From Pseudomonadota bacterium (GTDB taxonomy: Bacteria; Pseudomonadota; Gammaproteobacteria; Xanthomonadales; Rhodanobacteraceae): 64,000 bases of DNA. The translations under genes were made by a program, and so were the position numbers. The DNA is taken from the NCBI GenBank assembly GCA_018241365.1, contig JAFEDX010000211.1, forward strand, positions 18,052 through 82,051, written 5' to 3'. The notes beneath the pieces were generated by a model that was not told the origin of the DNA, searched no databases, and saw only the letters and a list, made by a program, of their open reading frames with translations. Of the stretch, positions 48,751-56,038 are shown one piece after another (the stretch's first letter is position 1; each line of letters begins with the position of its first letter).

Positions 48751-49347
48751 ATGCCCACCAACCCACAGCAGGAAACGCCAAGCGACCAGACGTCATCAAG
48801 CGCCTCGGCGCAACGTCGCGCCGAAAGATCGCAGAGTCCGGATCTACCCGGCGCCGGCGCGCCGTCGCAGGCGGATCACGCGCCGCCGTACTTCGAGCGC
48901 GAACATCGGCGCCTCGACCGGGAGTTCCACGAGCACCTGCTGGCCATCGCGGGCGGCAGCTTCATCCTTGCGCGGCAGCACGTGCAACGCTGGCGCCTCG
49001 CGCTGGCGCGCCACACCGCGATCGAGGACACCCGGCTGCTGCCACACGTGCCCGACGGCGCACGCTGGAACGCGCGGCTCTACCGCCTCGAACACGCGCG
49101 CATCACCGCGTTGGCGGATGCCCATGCGGCGCGCGTGGAAGCCGTGTCCGAAAACCCGCCGCGTGACGACCGGTCAACGCGCGAGACCATCCTGTCCCTG
49201 CTCGATGCCGCACAGGCGTTGCGCCACATGCTGGAGCACCATCACCAGCGCGAGGAGGTGGCGCTCGCTTTCGAATTGCCACCGGCACTGCAGGCGGCCG
49301 CGTGGGGCCATGGACCCGGCACCCAGCCGCACGACCAGGCATCCTGA
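48751..49347 (+). CDS. Hemerythrin-domain protein
   Basis: A 198-residue protein. After a polar N-terminus of about 45 residues comes a four-helix bundle with iron ligands in order: His (FEREHRRLDREFHEH), His..Glu (RHTAIEDTRLLP), His (LYRLEHARITA) and His..Glu (MLEHHHQREEVAL). Such domains bind O2 or NO through a di-iron centre and often protect or sense during denitrification. It sits after tatA at the end of the nos operon. The ATG at 48751 has only a weak ribosome-binding site. Confidence 0.8.
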   Translation: MPTNPQQETPSDQTSSSASAQRRAERSQSPDLPGAGAPSQADHAPPYFEREHRRLDREFHEHLLAIAGGSFILARQHVQRWRLALARHTAIEDTRLLPHVPDGARWNARLYRLEHARITALADAHAARVEAVSENPPRDDRSTRETILSLLDAAQALRHMLEHHHQREEVALAFELPPALQAAAWGHGPGTQPHDQAS

Positions 49348-49354
49348 AAAACAA

Positions 49355-49380
49355 GCCGGGCGTCGATGGTGACGCCCGGC
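49355..49380. terminator. Terminator between hemerythrin and azurin genes
   Basis: A 10-bp perfect stem (GCCGGGCGTC / GACGCCCGGC) with a 6-base loop. On the minus strand it is followed by TTGTTTTTC, so it mainly ends azurin transcripts. It also lies right after the hemerythrin stop and may act both ways. Confidence 0.8.
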
Positions 49381-49407
49381 CGTCCAAACAGATGAAGTCT
49401 GTGTGCA

Positions 49408-49860
49408 TCAGCCCTTGGTCAGGGTGATCTTGCCGTTCATCACGGCCGAGTGGCCGGGGAACGAGCAGAAGTAGACGTAATCGGTCCCGGCCTTCAGCAC
49501 GGAAGGTTTGAAGGTGACCGACGCGGCCTCACCGCCGCCGATGACCTTGGTGTGCGCGATCACGCGGGTGTCACCCGGCTTGATGTAGTTGTTGTCCAGA
49601 CCGGCCTTGATGCCGTCCTCGTCCACCCCGGCCTTGTCGGCTGCGGTGGTAAGCACCCAGTCATGACCCATCACGTTGCGCGGCAACTTGCCGGTGTGCT
49701 TGAGGGTGACCGTGAACGTCTTGCAGCTTTGCGGCACGTTCACGTTGGCAACATTGAACTGCATGGCGTCGTTGGCTTCGACTGTGGCAGCGCAGTTGGC
49801 CGCCCAGAGCGGCGCCGCGAACAGGCCCAGGACGAGCAAGACGAGTGTACGCAAGAACAT
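49408..49860 (-). CDS. azu: Azurin
   Basis: A 150-residue blue-copper protein with a signal peptide (about 1-20, ending LWA). Copper ligands: His66 in MGHDWVL, and Cys132, His137, Met141 in [11 protein letters not shown]. The disulfide cysteines of azurin (Cys23, Cys46) are also present. It shuttles single electrons in the periplasm, often to nitrite or NO reductases or to peroxidases. AAGGAG precedes the ATG, and an FNR-type box is 60 bases upstream, so it belongs to the same regulon. Confidence 0.95.
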   Translation of the reverse strand: MFLRTLVLLVLGLFAAPLWAANCAATVEANDAMQFNVANVNVPQSCKTFTVTLKHTGKLPRNVMGHDWVLTTAADKAGVDEDGIKAGLDNNYIKPGDTRVIAHTKVIGGGEAASVTFKPSVLKAGTDYVYFCSFPGHSAVMNGKITLTKG

Positions 49861-49919
49861 GGATGACTCCTTCAAGTTGGTTCCACCGCCAATTTCAACC
49901 GATCATTGCGAAGCACACG

Positions 49920-49933
49920 TTGATCGGCGTCAA
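49920..49933. promoter_or_regulatory. FNR-type box TTGAT-CGGC-GTCAA
   Basis: Nine of ten to the consensus, 60 bases upstream of azurin on the minus strand. Confidence 0.7.
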
Positions 49934-50002
49934 TGCCGTACCCCATCGAAATCGAATCGAGGTTGCCGCGGCTGTGGCCACGCCGACGGCCGACGCGTTG
50001 CA

Positions 50003-50128
50003 TCAGAAGTCGTTGGCCACGGCTTCCCGGTCGCGCTCGTCGTCCGCGTGCACCTCGAACCACATTGCATTGAGGACACCGAAGACGCAGGCAAGACCGA
50101 CACCCAACAACCATGCGAAGTACCACAT
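50003..50128 (-). CDS. cydX: CydX-like small subunit
   Basis: A 41-residue single-span protein starting MWYFAWLLGVGLACVFG and containing NAMWFE, then an acidic tail (DDERDREAVANDF). This matches CydX, the small subunit that stabilises the haems of cytochrome bd oxidase (E. coli CydX starts MWYFSWILG). GAGGAGA lies at ideal spacing. It is 35 bases after the CydA-like gene, in the position where cydB and then cydX normally come; cydB is missing. Too short for many gene finders. Confidence 0.85.
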   Translation of the reverse strand: MWYFAWLLGVGLACVFGVLNAMWFEVHADDERDREAVANDF

Positions 50129-50163
50129 CGTTTGTCTCCTCGGTTTCGTCGTGTCAACCGGGT

Positions 50164-51711
50164 TCACGAAGTCTTGTGCCGGCCAGCATCCACCGGCCAC
50201 AGGTTCAACCCATCCGGGCCGCGGCGGACCAGGCGCGTGATCAAGATCGCCCCGACCACGGTGAGCACCACGACCGTCGCCCACCCGATCACCGCGATGA
50301 CCAGCTCGGGTCGGCCGAGATGCACTTCGGTCACGGGCAGGACCCCGTCAACCAGCCACGGGCCGCGTCCGGCTTCGCTGACGATCCAGCCCAGCGCACC
50401 CGCGATCCACGGCACCGGCAGGCTCCACGTGGCCATGCGCAGGAACCATGGCCTGTCGAGTTCACGTTTCGATGCCAGCCAGAACGCGTAGCCGAACAGG
50501 ACGATGCCGTACGCGCCCAGCAGCGCCATGCCACGGAACGTCCAGAACAACAGCGGCACGTTCGGAACCGTGTCATGTGCCGCAGCAGCCATTTGTTCAA
50601 TGGTCGCGCGCGCCGGGCGTCTTGCGTGCCGCAACAGCAACATTCCGTAGCCGAGATTGGGGGTATCCTCGAGATCGAATGCCAAGCTGCCCGCGCCGGA
50701 CGGATTGGCCCACGGCGTGTCCATCACGGTGAACGCTGCCACACCATCGTGGATGCGCGCCAGGTTCACAGCCTCGAGATCATCCAGACCTGCAACCGGC
50801 TTCCGCCACGAATGCGTGGCACCCAACCCCAACAGCCACGGAACGTTCACCGCGGCATGCGTAGTGCGGTTGCGGCTGTCGGGAATGCCGAACAGGGTAA
50901 ACGGTGCCGGCTCGGTCTGGGTGTGCCACGCGGCGGCAATCGCCGCGATCCGCATTTGCTGGCCGGATGATTCCGCATAGCCGCGATGATCACCAAGCAC
51001 CGCCAGCGACAACGCCGCAGCCAGCCCGAAGCTGGCGGCGACCGTCAGCGAACGGCGCGCAATCGACATGTTGCGGCGGCTCAGCAGGTACCAGGCCGAA
51101 ACCGAGAGGACCAGGGTTGCCGCGATCAGATAGCAGGACGCGAGCAAGTGCACGAAGCGCGATTGGGCAGCGGGATTCATCAGCACCGCCGGCACGTCGT
51201 AGATCCAGACCTGCAGGCTGCCGGCATCCAGGTCCACGCCTTCCGGGCTGTCCAGCAGCCCGAACCCGATCGCAATCTTCAGTACCGCAAGGCCGGACAA
51301 GGGCACCCACAGCCAAGTCACCAATAAATGACGCACGCGGCTGAGGCTCCACCAGTCGCTGGACCAGCGCCACAGGACAATCCCACCGGCGAATACGATC
51401 GGCGTGACGAATACGATCAGCAGCAGCCCTGGGGCTCCATGGACGTAGCGTGTAAACCTGTTGGCGTCCGCGATATACAGGATCGCCAATGCCACCGCGC
51501 CGATCGCCCACATCAGCAGGCTGACCCCGAACGGCTTACTCCAGAAACGCGCGATCTGTTTCCAGATTTCGCGCCCGGTCATCACATACACACTCTCGAT
51601 GATTGCGATCAGCGGCGGCAGCCCGACAACCAGCGGCAGCAGTAGCGCGCAATAGAACGCCACGAGATGCGGCCACAGCGCGGAAACCTGGAATGATTCG
51701 ACATGAGCCAT
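50164..51711 (-). CDS. CydA-like protein lacking haem d ligand; no CydB partner
   Basis: A 515-residue membrane protein clearly related to cytochrome bd subunit I: ESVYVMTGREIWKQIARFW, LMNPAAQSRFVHLLASCYL, FTLFGIPDS, NLGYGMLLLR, FRGMALLGA and SEAGRGPW. By-eye alignment with E. coli CydA keeps the haem b558 ligands (His186 to His188; Met393 to Met395) and the haem b595 ligand (Glu445 to Glu446). The haem d ligand His19 is Cys21. Glu99 and Glu107 of the proton path are Leu98 and Val106, and quinol-loop residues Lys252/Glu257 are Arg254/Ala259. It is thus unlikely to be a normal O2 reductase. No cydB follows; cydX does. GAGGG precedes the ATG. Confidence 0.85.
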   Translation of the reverse strand: MAHVESFQVSALWPHLVAFYCALLLPLVVGLPPLIAIIESVYVMTGREIWKQIARFWSKPFGVSLLMWAIGAVALAILYIADANRFTRYVHGAPGLLLIVFVTPIVFAGGIVLWRWSSDWWSLSRVRHLLVTWLWVPLSGLAVLKIAIGFGLLDSPEGVDLDAGSLQVWIYDVPAVLMNPAAQSRFVHLLASCYLIAATLVLSVSAWYLLSRRNMSIARRSLTVAASFGLAAALSLAVLGDHRGYAESSGQQMRIAAIAAAWHTQTEPAPFTLFGIPDSRNRTTHAAVNVPWLLGLGATHSWRKPVAGLDDLEAVNLARIHDGVAAFTVMDTPWANPSGAGSLAFDLEDTPNLGYGMLLLRHARRPARATIEQMAAAAHDTVPNVPLLFWTFRGMALLGAYGIVLFGYAFWLASKRELDRPWFLRMATWSLPVPWIAGALGWIVSEAGRGPWLVDGVLPVTEVHLGRPELVIAVIGWATVVVLTVVGAILITRLVRRGPDGLNLWPVDAGRHKTS

Positions 51712-51738
51712 GGCGCCCTCGCTTGCACACGTTCCTAC

Positions 51739-52176
51739 TCAACGCACCACCAGCATTGCAATGCCAGTGCGATTCAGGACCGCCTGCGTCTGGCTGCCGA
51801 GCACCAGCCGCGCGATGCCGCGTCGGCCGTGCGAAGCCATCACGATCAAGTCGCAGCTGGCGTTCTTGGCGACGACGAGGATGGCTTCCCAAGGGACTTC
51901 ACTTGGCTCCGCGATCGTTTCGCACTCCACGCCAGCCCGTTCGGCTTCCCGCGTGAGTGGCGCAAACAGCTCGGTAGCGTGTTTCCGCGCGAACCGTTGC
52001 AATTCTTCCGGAGGCGGTTCGAGCAACTCATCCACGATGCCGCGATGGTTGAATTCAGTCATCGCATGAAAACCGGTGACACGTGCACCAACGGCTTCGG
52101 CCAAGGCCACGCCCTGCCCGATGGCCCGGCGTGAGCCCGCATCGTCGTCGATGGGAATCAGGATGTGCTTGAACAT
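51739..52176 (-). CDS. Universal stress protein, single UspA domain
   Basis: A 145-residue Usp starting MFKHILIPIDDDAGS and ending MASHGRRGIARLVLGSQTQAVLNRTGIAMLVVR, with the ATP-binding GxxGxxxxxxG(S) motif intact. It is the third Usp in the island and the only one with a standard single domain. The frame runs upstream to 52293, but the conserved start is the ATG at 52176. The cydA-like gene follows 27 bases later, so the two are probably co-transcribed. Confidence 0.92.
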   Translation of the reverse strand: MFKHILIPIDDDAGSRRAIGQGVALAEAVGARVTGFHAMTEFNHRGIVDELLEPPPEELQRFARKHATELFAPLTREAERAGVECETIAEPSEVPWEAILVVAKNASCDLIVMASHGRRGIARLVLGSQTQAVLNRTGIAMLVVR

Positions 52177-52238
52177 GTCGGTTGGGTCCCTGGACCACGC
52201 CCTCCCCGAGGCGCGGCCCATACTCGGTTTGGTCGCGA

Positions 52239-52892
52239 TCATCCGGTGATCGTCGTCTGGTCCACCACGTTGCGGATGCCCGGTGCCGCCCACGCGGCGC
52301 GGCGGACGGCATCACGTTCCCGCCAGGAATCCAGTTCCCCGCACAAGGTCACCGTGCCACCGTTCACCACGACGGATACCGCCTTGGGGTGGTTTTGCGC
52401 GCAGCGGCGCAACGCGGCTTCGATGTGCTGGGTAACATCGCGTGGTTCCACAGCAGGCCTGATCTGGATGAGGTTCAGCAGGCCCTGTGTGCCAATCAGG
52501 TTGCGCAGCGCCACTTCCGCCGCGTTGCTCTGATATTCCCACTCGACCTCGCCCGACAAGGTGACCCAGCCATCGTCGACGGCAACTTTTACCTTGCCGG
52601 CGGGAACGGAGGCATTCCACGCGAGCACCTCACGCGCCGCCTTCGCGATCTCTGCGTCGGAACGCTTGTCGATGTTGGGCAGTTCGACCGCAAGCCGCGA
52701 AACCAGGCCCTTGACGCCGCCCACGCGCAAGGCGGCGGCTTCGGCGCGCCATTTCTGCGCGTGGCTGCCGACCCGGCCGACGAGAGTCACCGTGCCGTCG
52801 TGGGCTTCCACGACGACATGGCTGTCATCGACGGACGGATCCCAGATCAGTTCGGCGGATACGTCCTGCTGCAACTCATGGTCGCTTTTCAT
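52239..52892 (-). CDS. Triple BON-domain protein
   Basis: A 217-residue protein with three BON repeats: SDHELQQDVSAELIWDPSVD..VVVEAHDGTVTLVGRVGS, then DAEIAKAAREVLAWNASVP..VKVAVDDGWVTLSGEVEW, then DVTQHIEAALRRCAQ..VSVVVNGGTVTLCGELDS. BON domains bind membranes or lipids. No signal peptide is evident, so it is likely cytosolic, unlike OsmY. AGGGG precedes the ATG at 52892. It heads a probable BON-usp-cydA-cydX operon with a weak FNR-like box upstream. Confidence 0.85.
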   Translation of the reverse strand: MKSDHELQQDVSAELIWDPSVDDSHVVVEAHDGTVTLVGRVGSHAQKWRAEAAALRVGGVKGLVSRLAVELPNIDKRSDAEIAKAAREVLAWNASVPAGKVKVAVDDGWVTLSGEVEWEYQSNAAEVALRNLIGTQGLLNLIQIRPAVEPRDVTQHIEAALRRCAQNHPKAVSVVVNGGTVTLCGELDSWRERDAVRRAAWAAPGIRNVVDQTTITG

Positions 52893-52946
52893 GGTGTACC
52901 CCTGCCGGCATCGAGGCCAGTGTCGAACCGACGCTGGAGTCACTTG

Positions 52947-52960
52947 GTGATACACCTCAA
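52947..52960. promoter_or_regulatory. Weak FNR-like box TTGAG-GTGT-ATCAC (minus strand)
   Basis: Eight of ten in this orientation to TTGAT-N4-ATCAA, with one mismatch in each half. It lies 55 bases upstream of the BON gene. The rest of the 52893-53157 gap shows no gene. Confidence 0.4.
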
Positions 52961-53157
52961 CTCCGCTCCGAAAAAGTGGACACACGACACGCGGGACCAC
53001 CTTGCGACGGTGTCGCAGCCACCGACCCGCGCCAGACACTCAACTTGTGCACGAAATCCCACGCCACCCACAGCGCGCCAGCCGCGAACACGCTACCGCC
53101 GCGAGCAGCTGCCCGGCACGATCAGGCGCGTACTCGATACGGGCTGAAGCACCGTCG

Positions 53158-53877
53158 TCACTGCACCGTGCACGGCATGCCGGCGAGCTCGCGGAGCTTG
53201 GGGACATCCAACAACTTCACCTCGCGGCGCAATACCGATATGTAGGCAATCCGTTCGAGGTGCGACAACGCGCGGCTAACGGTCTCATGCTTGAGCGCAA
53301 GGAAACTCGCGATGTCGGCGCGTCCCATGCGCAGGATGAAGTGACGTGCGCTGAAGCCAAGCCGCGCATGGCGGCCCGCGATGTCGAGCAGGAAGGCTGC
53401 CACACGCTGTTCGGCCGGCAGCGTTCCGATCGTCAACATCCAGGAACGGTCGCGGCGGATTTCCTCCGCCAGCGCCGCGGTCAGGCGTTCCTGCAATTCC
53501 GGGATGTGCCGGAGGGCAGCCAATACCGGCGGATACGGTAGCTCCCAGATCTCGGAATCCTCCAGGGCGACGGCATCGCAAGTGTGGTGGGCAAGCCCGA
53601 TGGATTCGACGCCCAGCAGGTCGCCGCGCATCCGGAAGCCCGTCACCTGCTCGCGGCCGTCGTCCGAAAGCTCGCAGGTCTTGAGGAAGCCCGCATGCAC
53701 GAGGTATAGCGCATGGAACGGTTGGCCGCTCCGATAGAGGTACTGGCCGGCCCGGACTTTCCTGCGCGCGACCAGCACGTGCCGCTGCAATTGCCCGATC
53801 GTGACTTCGGGTGGCACGTCCAACGCCGGCTGCGAATGCCGAGACGCGACGGGCGGCGATACGACGATGGAATCCAT
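53158..53877 (-). CDS. CRP/FNR-family regulator with FNR-type helix but no Fe-S cysteines
   Basis: A 239-residue regulator. The cNMP-like domain is close to FNR (SGQPFHALYLVHAGFLKTCELSDDGREQVTGF, GDLLGVESIGLAHHTC). The HTH recognition helix reads LKHETVSRAL, with Glu198, Ser201 and Arg202 matching the FNR residues that read TTGAT half-sites. The N-terminal cysteine cluster is absent and the position of FNR Cys122 is Trp111, so it cannot carry the usual [4Fe-4S] cluster. It may sense NO or redox differently (DNR-like, haem), or act constitutively. GGGAG precedes the ATG at 53877. It is the prime candidate controller of the FNR-type boxes in this island. Confidence 0.9.
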   Translation of the reverse strand: MDSIVVSPPVASRHSQPALDVPPEVTIGQLQRHVLVARRKVRAGQYLYRSGQPFHALYLVHAGFLKTCELSDDGREQVTGFRMRGDLLGVESIGLAHHTCDAVALEDSEIWELPYPPVLAALRHIPELQERLTAALAEEIRRDRSWMLTIGTLPAEQRVAAFLLDIAGRHARLGFSARHFILRMGRADIASFLALKHETVSRALSHLERIAYISVLRREVKLLDVPKLRELAGMPCTVQ

Positions 53878-54361
53878 GGCGATGCTCCCGGTTGTGAGAG
53901 GTGCATCTCGCAAGGTAGGACGCTGCTGTCACGGCGCAATGTCTGGCGCGCAACACCGTGTAACGCTGTGTAACGGCAACGCGCAATCCCGACGAGTGCC
54001 AACGGCAAAGGGCCCTAAAACCGGTTGCACTGGATGGGCTCGGCGAACCCGTGCGGGGCGATCCATCCGTGTTGTCGACACGCGCGGGGGACAGCGAGGC
54101 GCAACGGCTGGTGCGCGCGTGTCAGGGTGTACTGGCGACCCGCCAGCATGCTTGCTTGACCGGGGTCAACATGGCCATGACCGCACCGCATAGCTTGGTG
54201 GCAATTGCGGGCGAACGCCGGCACACCGGGTCGCGCGCGTACCGCGCCCTCCCTTCCGGCGATGCGCGGACGCCACACCGGTATTCGGTCATTTGACCCG
54301 CGAGGGCCGCAGGCGCATCCGACCCTTGCCCACCCTGCGAATCTTGCCATCGAGGTGGAAC
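53878..54361. other. 484-base divergent gap with one FNR-type box
   Basis: Apart from the box at 54156-54169 I see no gene-like ORF on either strand. The gap separates the regulator gene from the alcohol dehydrogenase gene. Confidence 0.5.
54156..54169. promoter_or_regulatory. FNR-type box TTGAC-CGGG-GTCAA
   Basis: Fully symmetric half-sites, eight of ten to the consensus. It is 192 bases upstream of the alcohol dehydrogenase gene and 279 from the regulator gene, so either could be the target. Confidence 0.55.
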
Positions 54362-55399
54362 ATGCAAGCACTCGTTTTCAATGGTCCCGGCCAGAAGCGC
54401 CTGGAAGATCGGCCCATCCCCGAGCTCGAGGCGCCAGGCGACGCCATCGTCAAGGTCAGTCGCACGACCATCTGCGGCACCGATCTCCACATCCTCAAGG
54501 GTGACGTGCCGACCTGCGAACCCGGCCGCATCCTTGGGCACGAAGGCGTCGGCGTCGTGGACAAGGTGGGCGCCGGCGTCACCGCGTTCCGCCGTGGCGA
54601 TCACGTGCTGATTTCCTGCATCACCGCCTGTGGACGATGTGAATACTGTCGTCGCGGCATGTATTCGCATTGCACGACCGGCGGCTGGATTCTCGGCAAC
54701 CGGATCGATGGCACCCAGGCAGAGTATGTGCGGATTCCACACGCCGACACGAGCCTCTATCCGATTCCCGCAGGCGCCGACGAGGAAGCACAGGTGATGT
54801 TGAGCGACATCCTGCCGACGGGTCTTGAGTGTGGCGTGCTGAACGGCAAGGTCCAACCCGGTGCCAGTGTCGCGATCGTCGGATCGGGACCGATTGGCCT
54901 GGCCGCCCTGTTGACCGCGCAGTTCTACGCACCGGCCCAAGTCATCATGCTCGACTCCGATTCGAACCGCCTCGAGGTCGCCAGGCGTTTCGGTGCCACC
55001 GCGCTGGTGAACGCAACGGGGGACGACGCCGTCAAGGCGGTCCTGCAACTCACGAGTGGGCGTGGCGTAGACACGGCGATCGAGGCGGTGGGTATGCCTG
55101 CATCCTTCGCGACGTGCCAGGACATCGTGGCACCGGGCGGAGTGATCGCGAATATCGGCGTCCATGGCACCAAGGCGGACCTCCATCTGGAACGGCTTTG
55201 GGATCGCAACATCGCGATCACCACCCGCCTCGTCGACACCGTGACGACACCCATGCTCTTGAAGACGGTGCAATCAGGCAAGCTCGACCCCGCAAAGCTG
55301 ATCACGCATCGATTCCCGCTCGACCGGATCGTGGAGGCGTATGCAACATTCGCACGCGCAGCCAACACCGGCGCGCTGAAGGTCGTCGTCACGCCATGA
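54362..55399 (+). CDS. Zinc-dependent alcohol dehydrogenase family protein
   Basis: A 345-residue medium-chain dehydrogenase. Catalytic zinc site TTICGTDLHILKG and GRILGHEGVG; structural zinc cysteines CGRCEYCRRGMYSHC; NAD(P) site VAIVGSGPIGLAALLTAQFY. It resembles bacterial secondary-alcohol/isopropanol-type dehydrogenases (QALVFNGPGQKRLEDRPIPEL). It may recycle NADH when respiration is limited. GAGGTGG precedes the ATG at 54362. It is the second such enzyme in the island but not a close copy of the one at 24961-25950. Confidence 0.88.
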   Translation: MQALVFNGPGQKRLEDRPIPELEAPGDAIVKVSRTTICGTDLHILKGDVPTCEPGRILGHEGVGVVDKVGAGVTAFRRGDHVLISCITACGRCEYCRRGMYSHCTTGGWILGNRIDGTQAEYVRIPHADTSLYPIPAGADEEAQVMLSDILPTGLECGVLNGKVQPGASVAIVGSGPIGLAALLTAQFYAPAQVIMLDSDSNRLEVARRFGATALVNATGDDAVKAVLQLTSGRGVDTAIEAVGMPASFATCQDIVAPGGVIANIGVHGTKADLHLERLWDRNIAITTRLVDTVTTPMLLKTVQSGKLDPAKLITHRFPLDRIVEAYATFARAANTGALKVVVTP

Positions 55400-55448
55400 A
55401 TGGAATCGCGCCGTCCATGGAACGCGTGAAGCGGAATTCGCGCCTACC

Positions 55449-55462
55449 TTGATCTGCGTCAA
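55449..55462. promoter_or_regulatory. FNR-type box TTGAT-CTGC-GTCAA
   Basis: Nine of ten to the consensus, 62 bases upstream of the small basic/acidic protein gene. Confidence 0.7.
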
Positions 55463-55524
55463 TTCCCTGAAACTCCAAATGCCTAGTTTCGCCGTTGCAA
55501 GAGTCGCGAATCACGGAGACCCCA

Positions 55525-55785
55525 ATGTCCAAGACAGCCAGAACCTCCACCGCCAAATACGGGCGCCATGGCCCCGCGAAGAAACCTGCGGCCGCCAAAA
55601 AACGGACCACGCACGCTGCGGCGAAACCGCGCAAAGGCGCGCTCCCTGCGCGCGCGCGCACCACCCCGGCCGACGACGTCTACGTGGTGGTCACGGAAAC
55701 CGTGGCGCTTGTCCCGGAACCGGGCCTCGACTTCGACCTGGATGACGACTACGAAGCGGACGACCCGCTGGAAAACGACACCTGA
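55525..55785 (+). CDS. Small bipolar protein, Lys/Ala-rich then acidic (86 aa)
   Basis: The N-terminal half is basic and Ala/Lys-rich (KPAAAKKRTTHAAAKPRKG), like histone-like tails; the C-terminal half holds VYVVVTETVALVPEPGLDFD and an acidic end (DDDYEADDPLEND). I do not recognise a family. GGAG precedes the ATG at 55525, and a strong FNR-type box lies just upstream, so expression under low oxygen is likely. A longer frame from TTG 55495 is possible. It may bind nucleic acid through the basic half. Confidence 0.6.
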   Translation: MSKTARTSTAKYGRHGPAKKPAAAKKRTTHAAAKPRKGALPARARTTPADDVYVVVTETVALVPEPGLDFDLDDDYEADDPLENDT

Positions 55786-55966
55786 TCCGCGCCCATGCCG
55801 GAGGTGGTCGGGACCGCATTTCCCCGACGCGCTATCGGATTCCGACGGACGAGGGTGGCGCGACGGCACGCGCACCCGGCGCGCGGACGACGACGCCACG
55901 CAGCTGCCTCGTTCGCACGGGACACGCCGCGCCAAGCCGGGATCCACGGAACCGAATGCGCTCCAG

Positions 55967-55980
55967 TTGATCCTTGTCAC
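55967..55980. promoter_or_regulatory. FNR-like box TTGAT-CCTT-GTCAC
   Basis: Eight of ten to the consensus, 58 bases upstream of the GNAT gene start at 56039. Confidence 0.55.
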
Positions 55981-56038
55981 CATGGCGCCCGCCGTGCGAC
56001 CGATGCTTTCGCTGCATCCGCCAGAGAGGTACCCCGTC

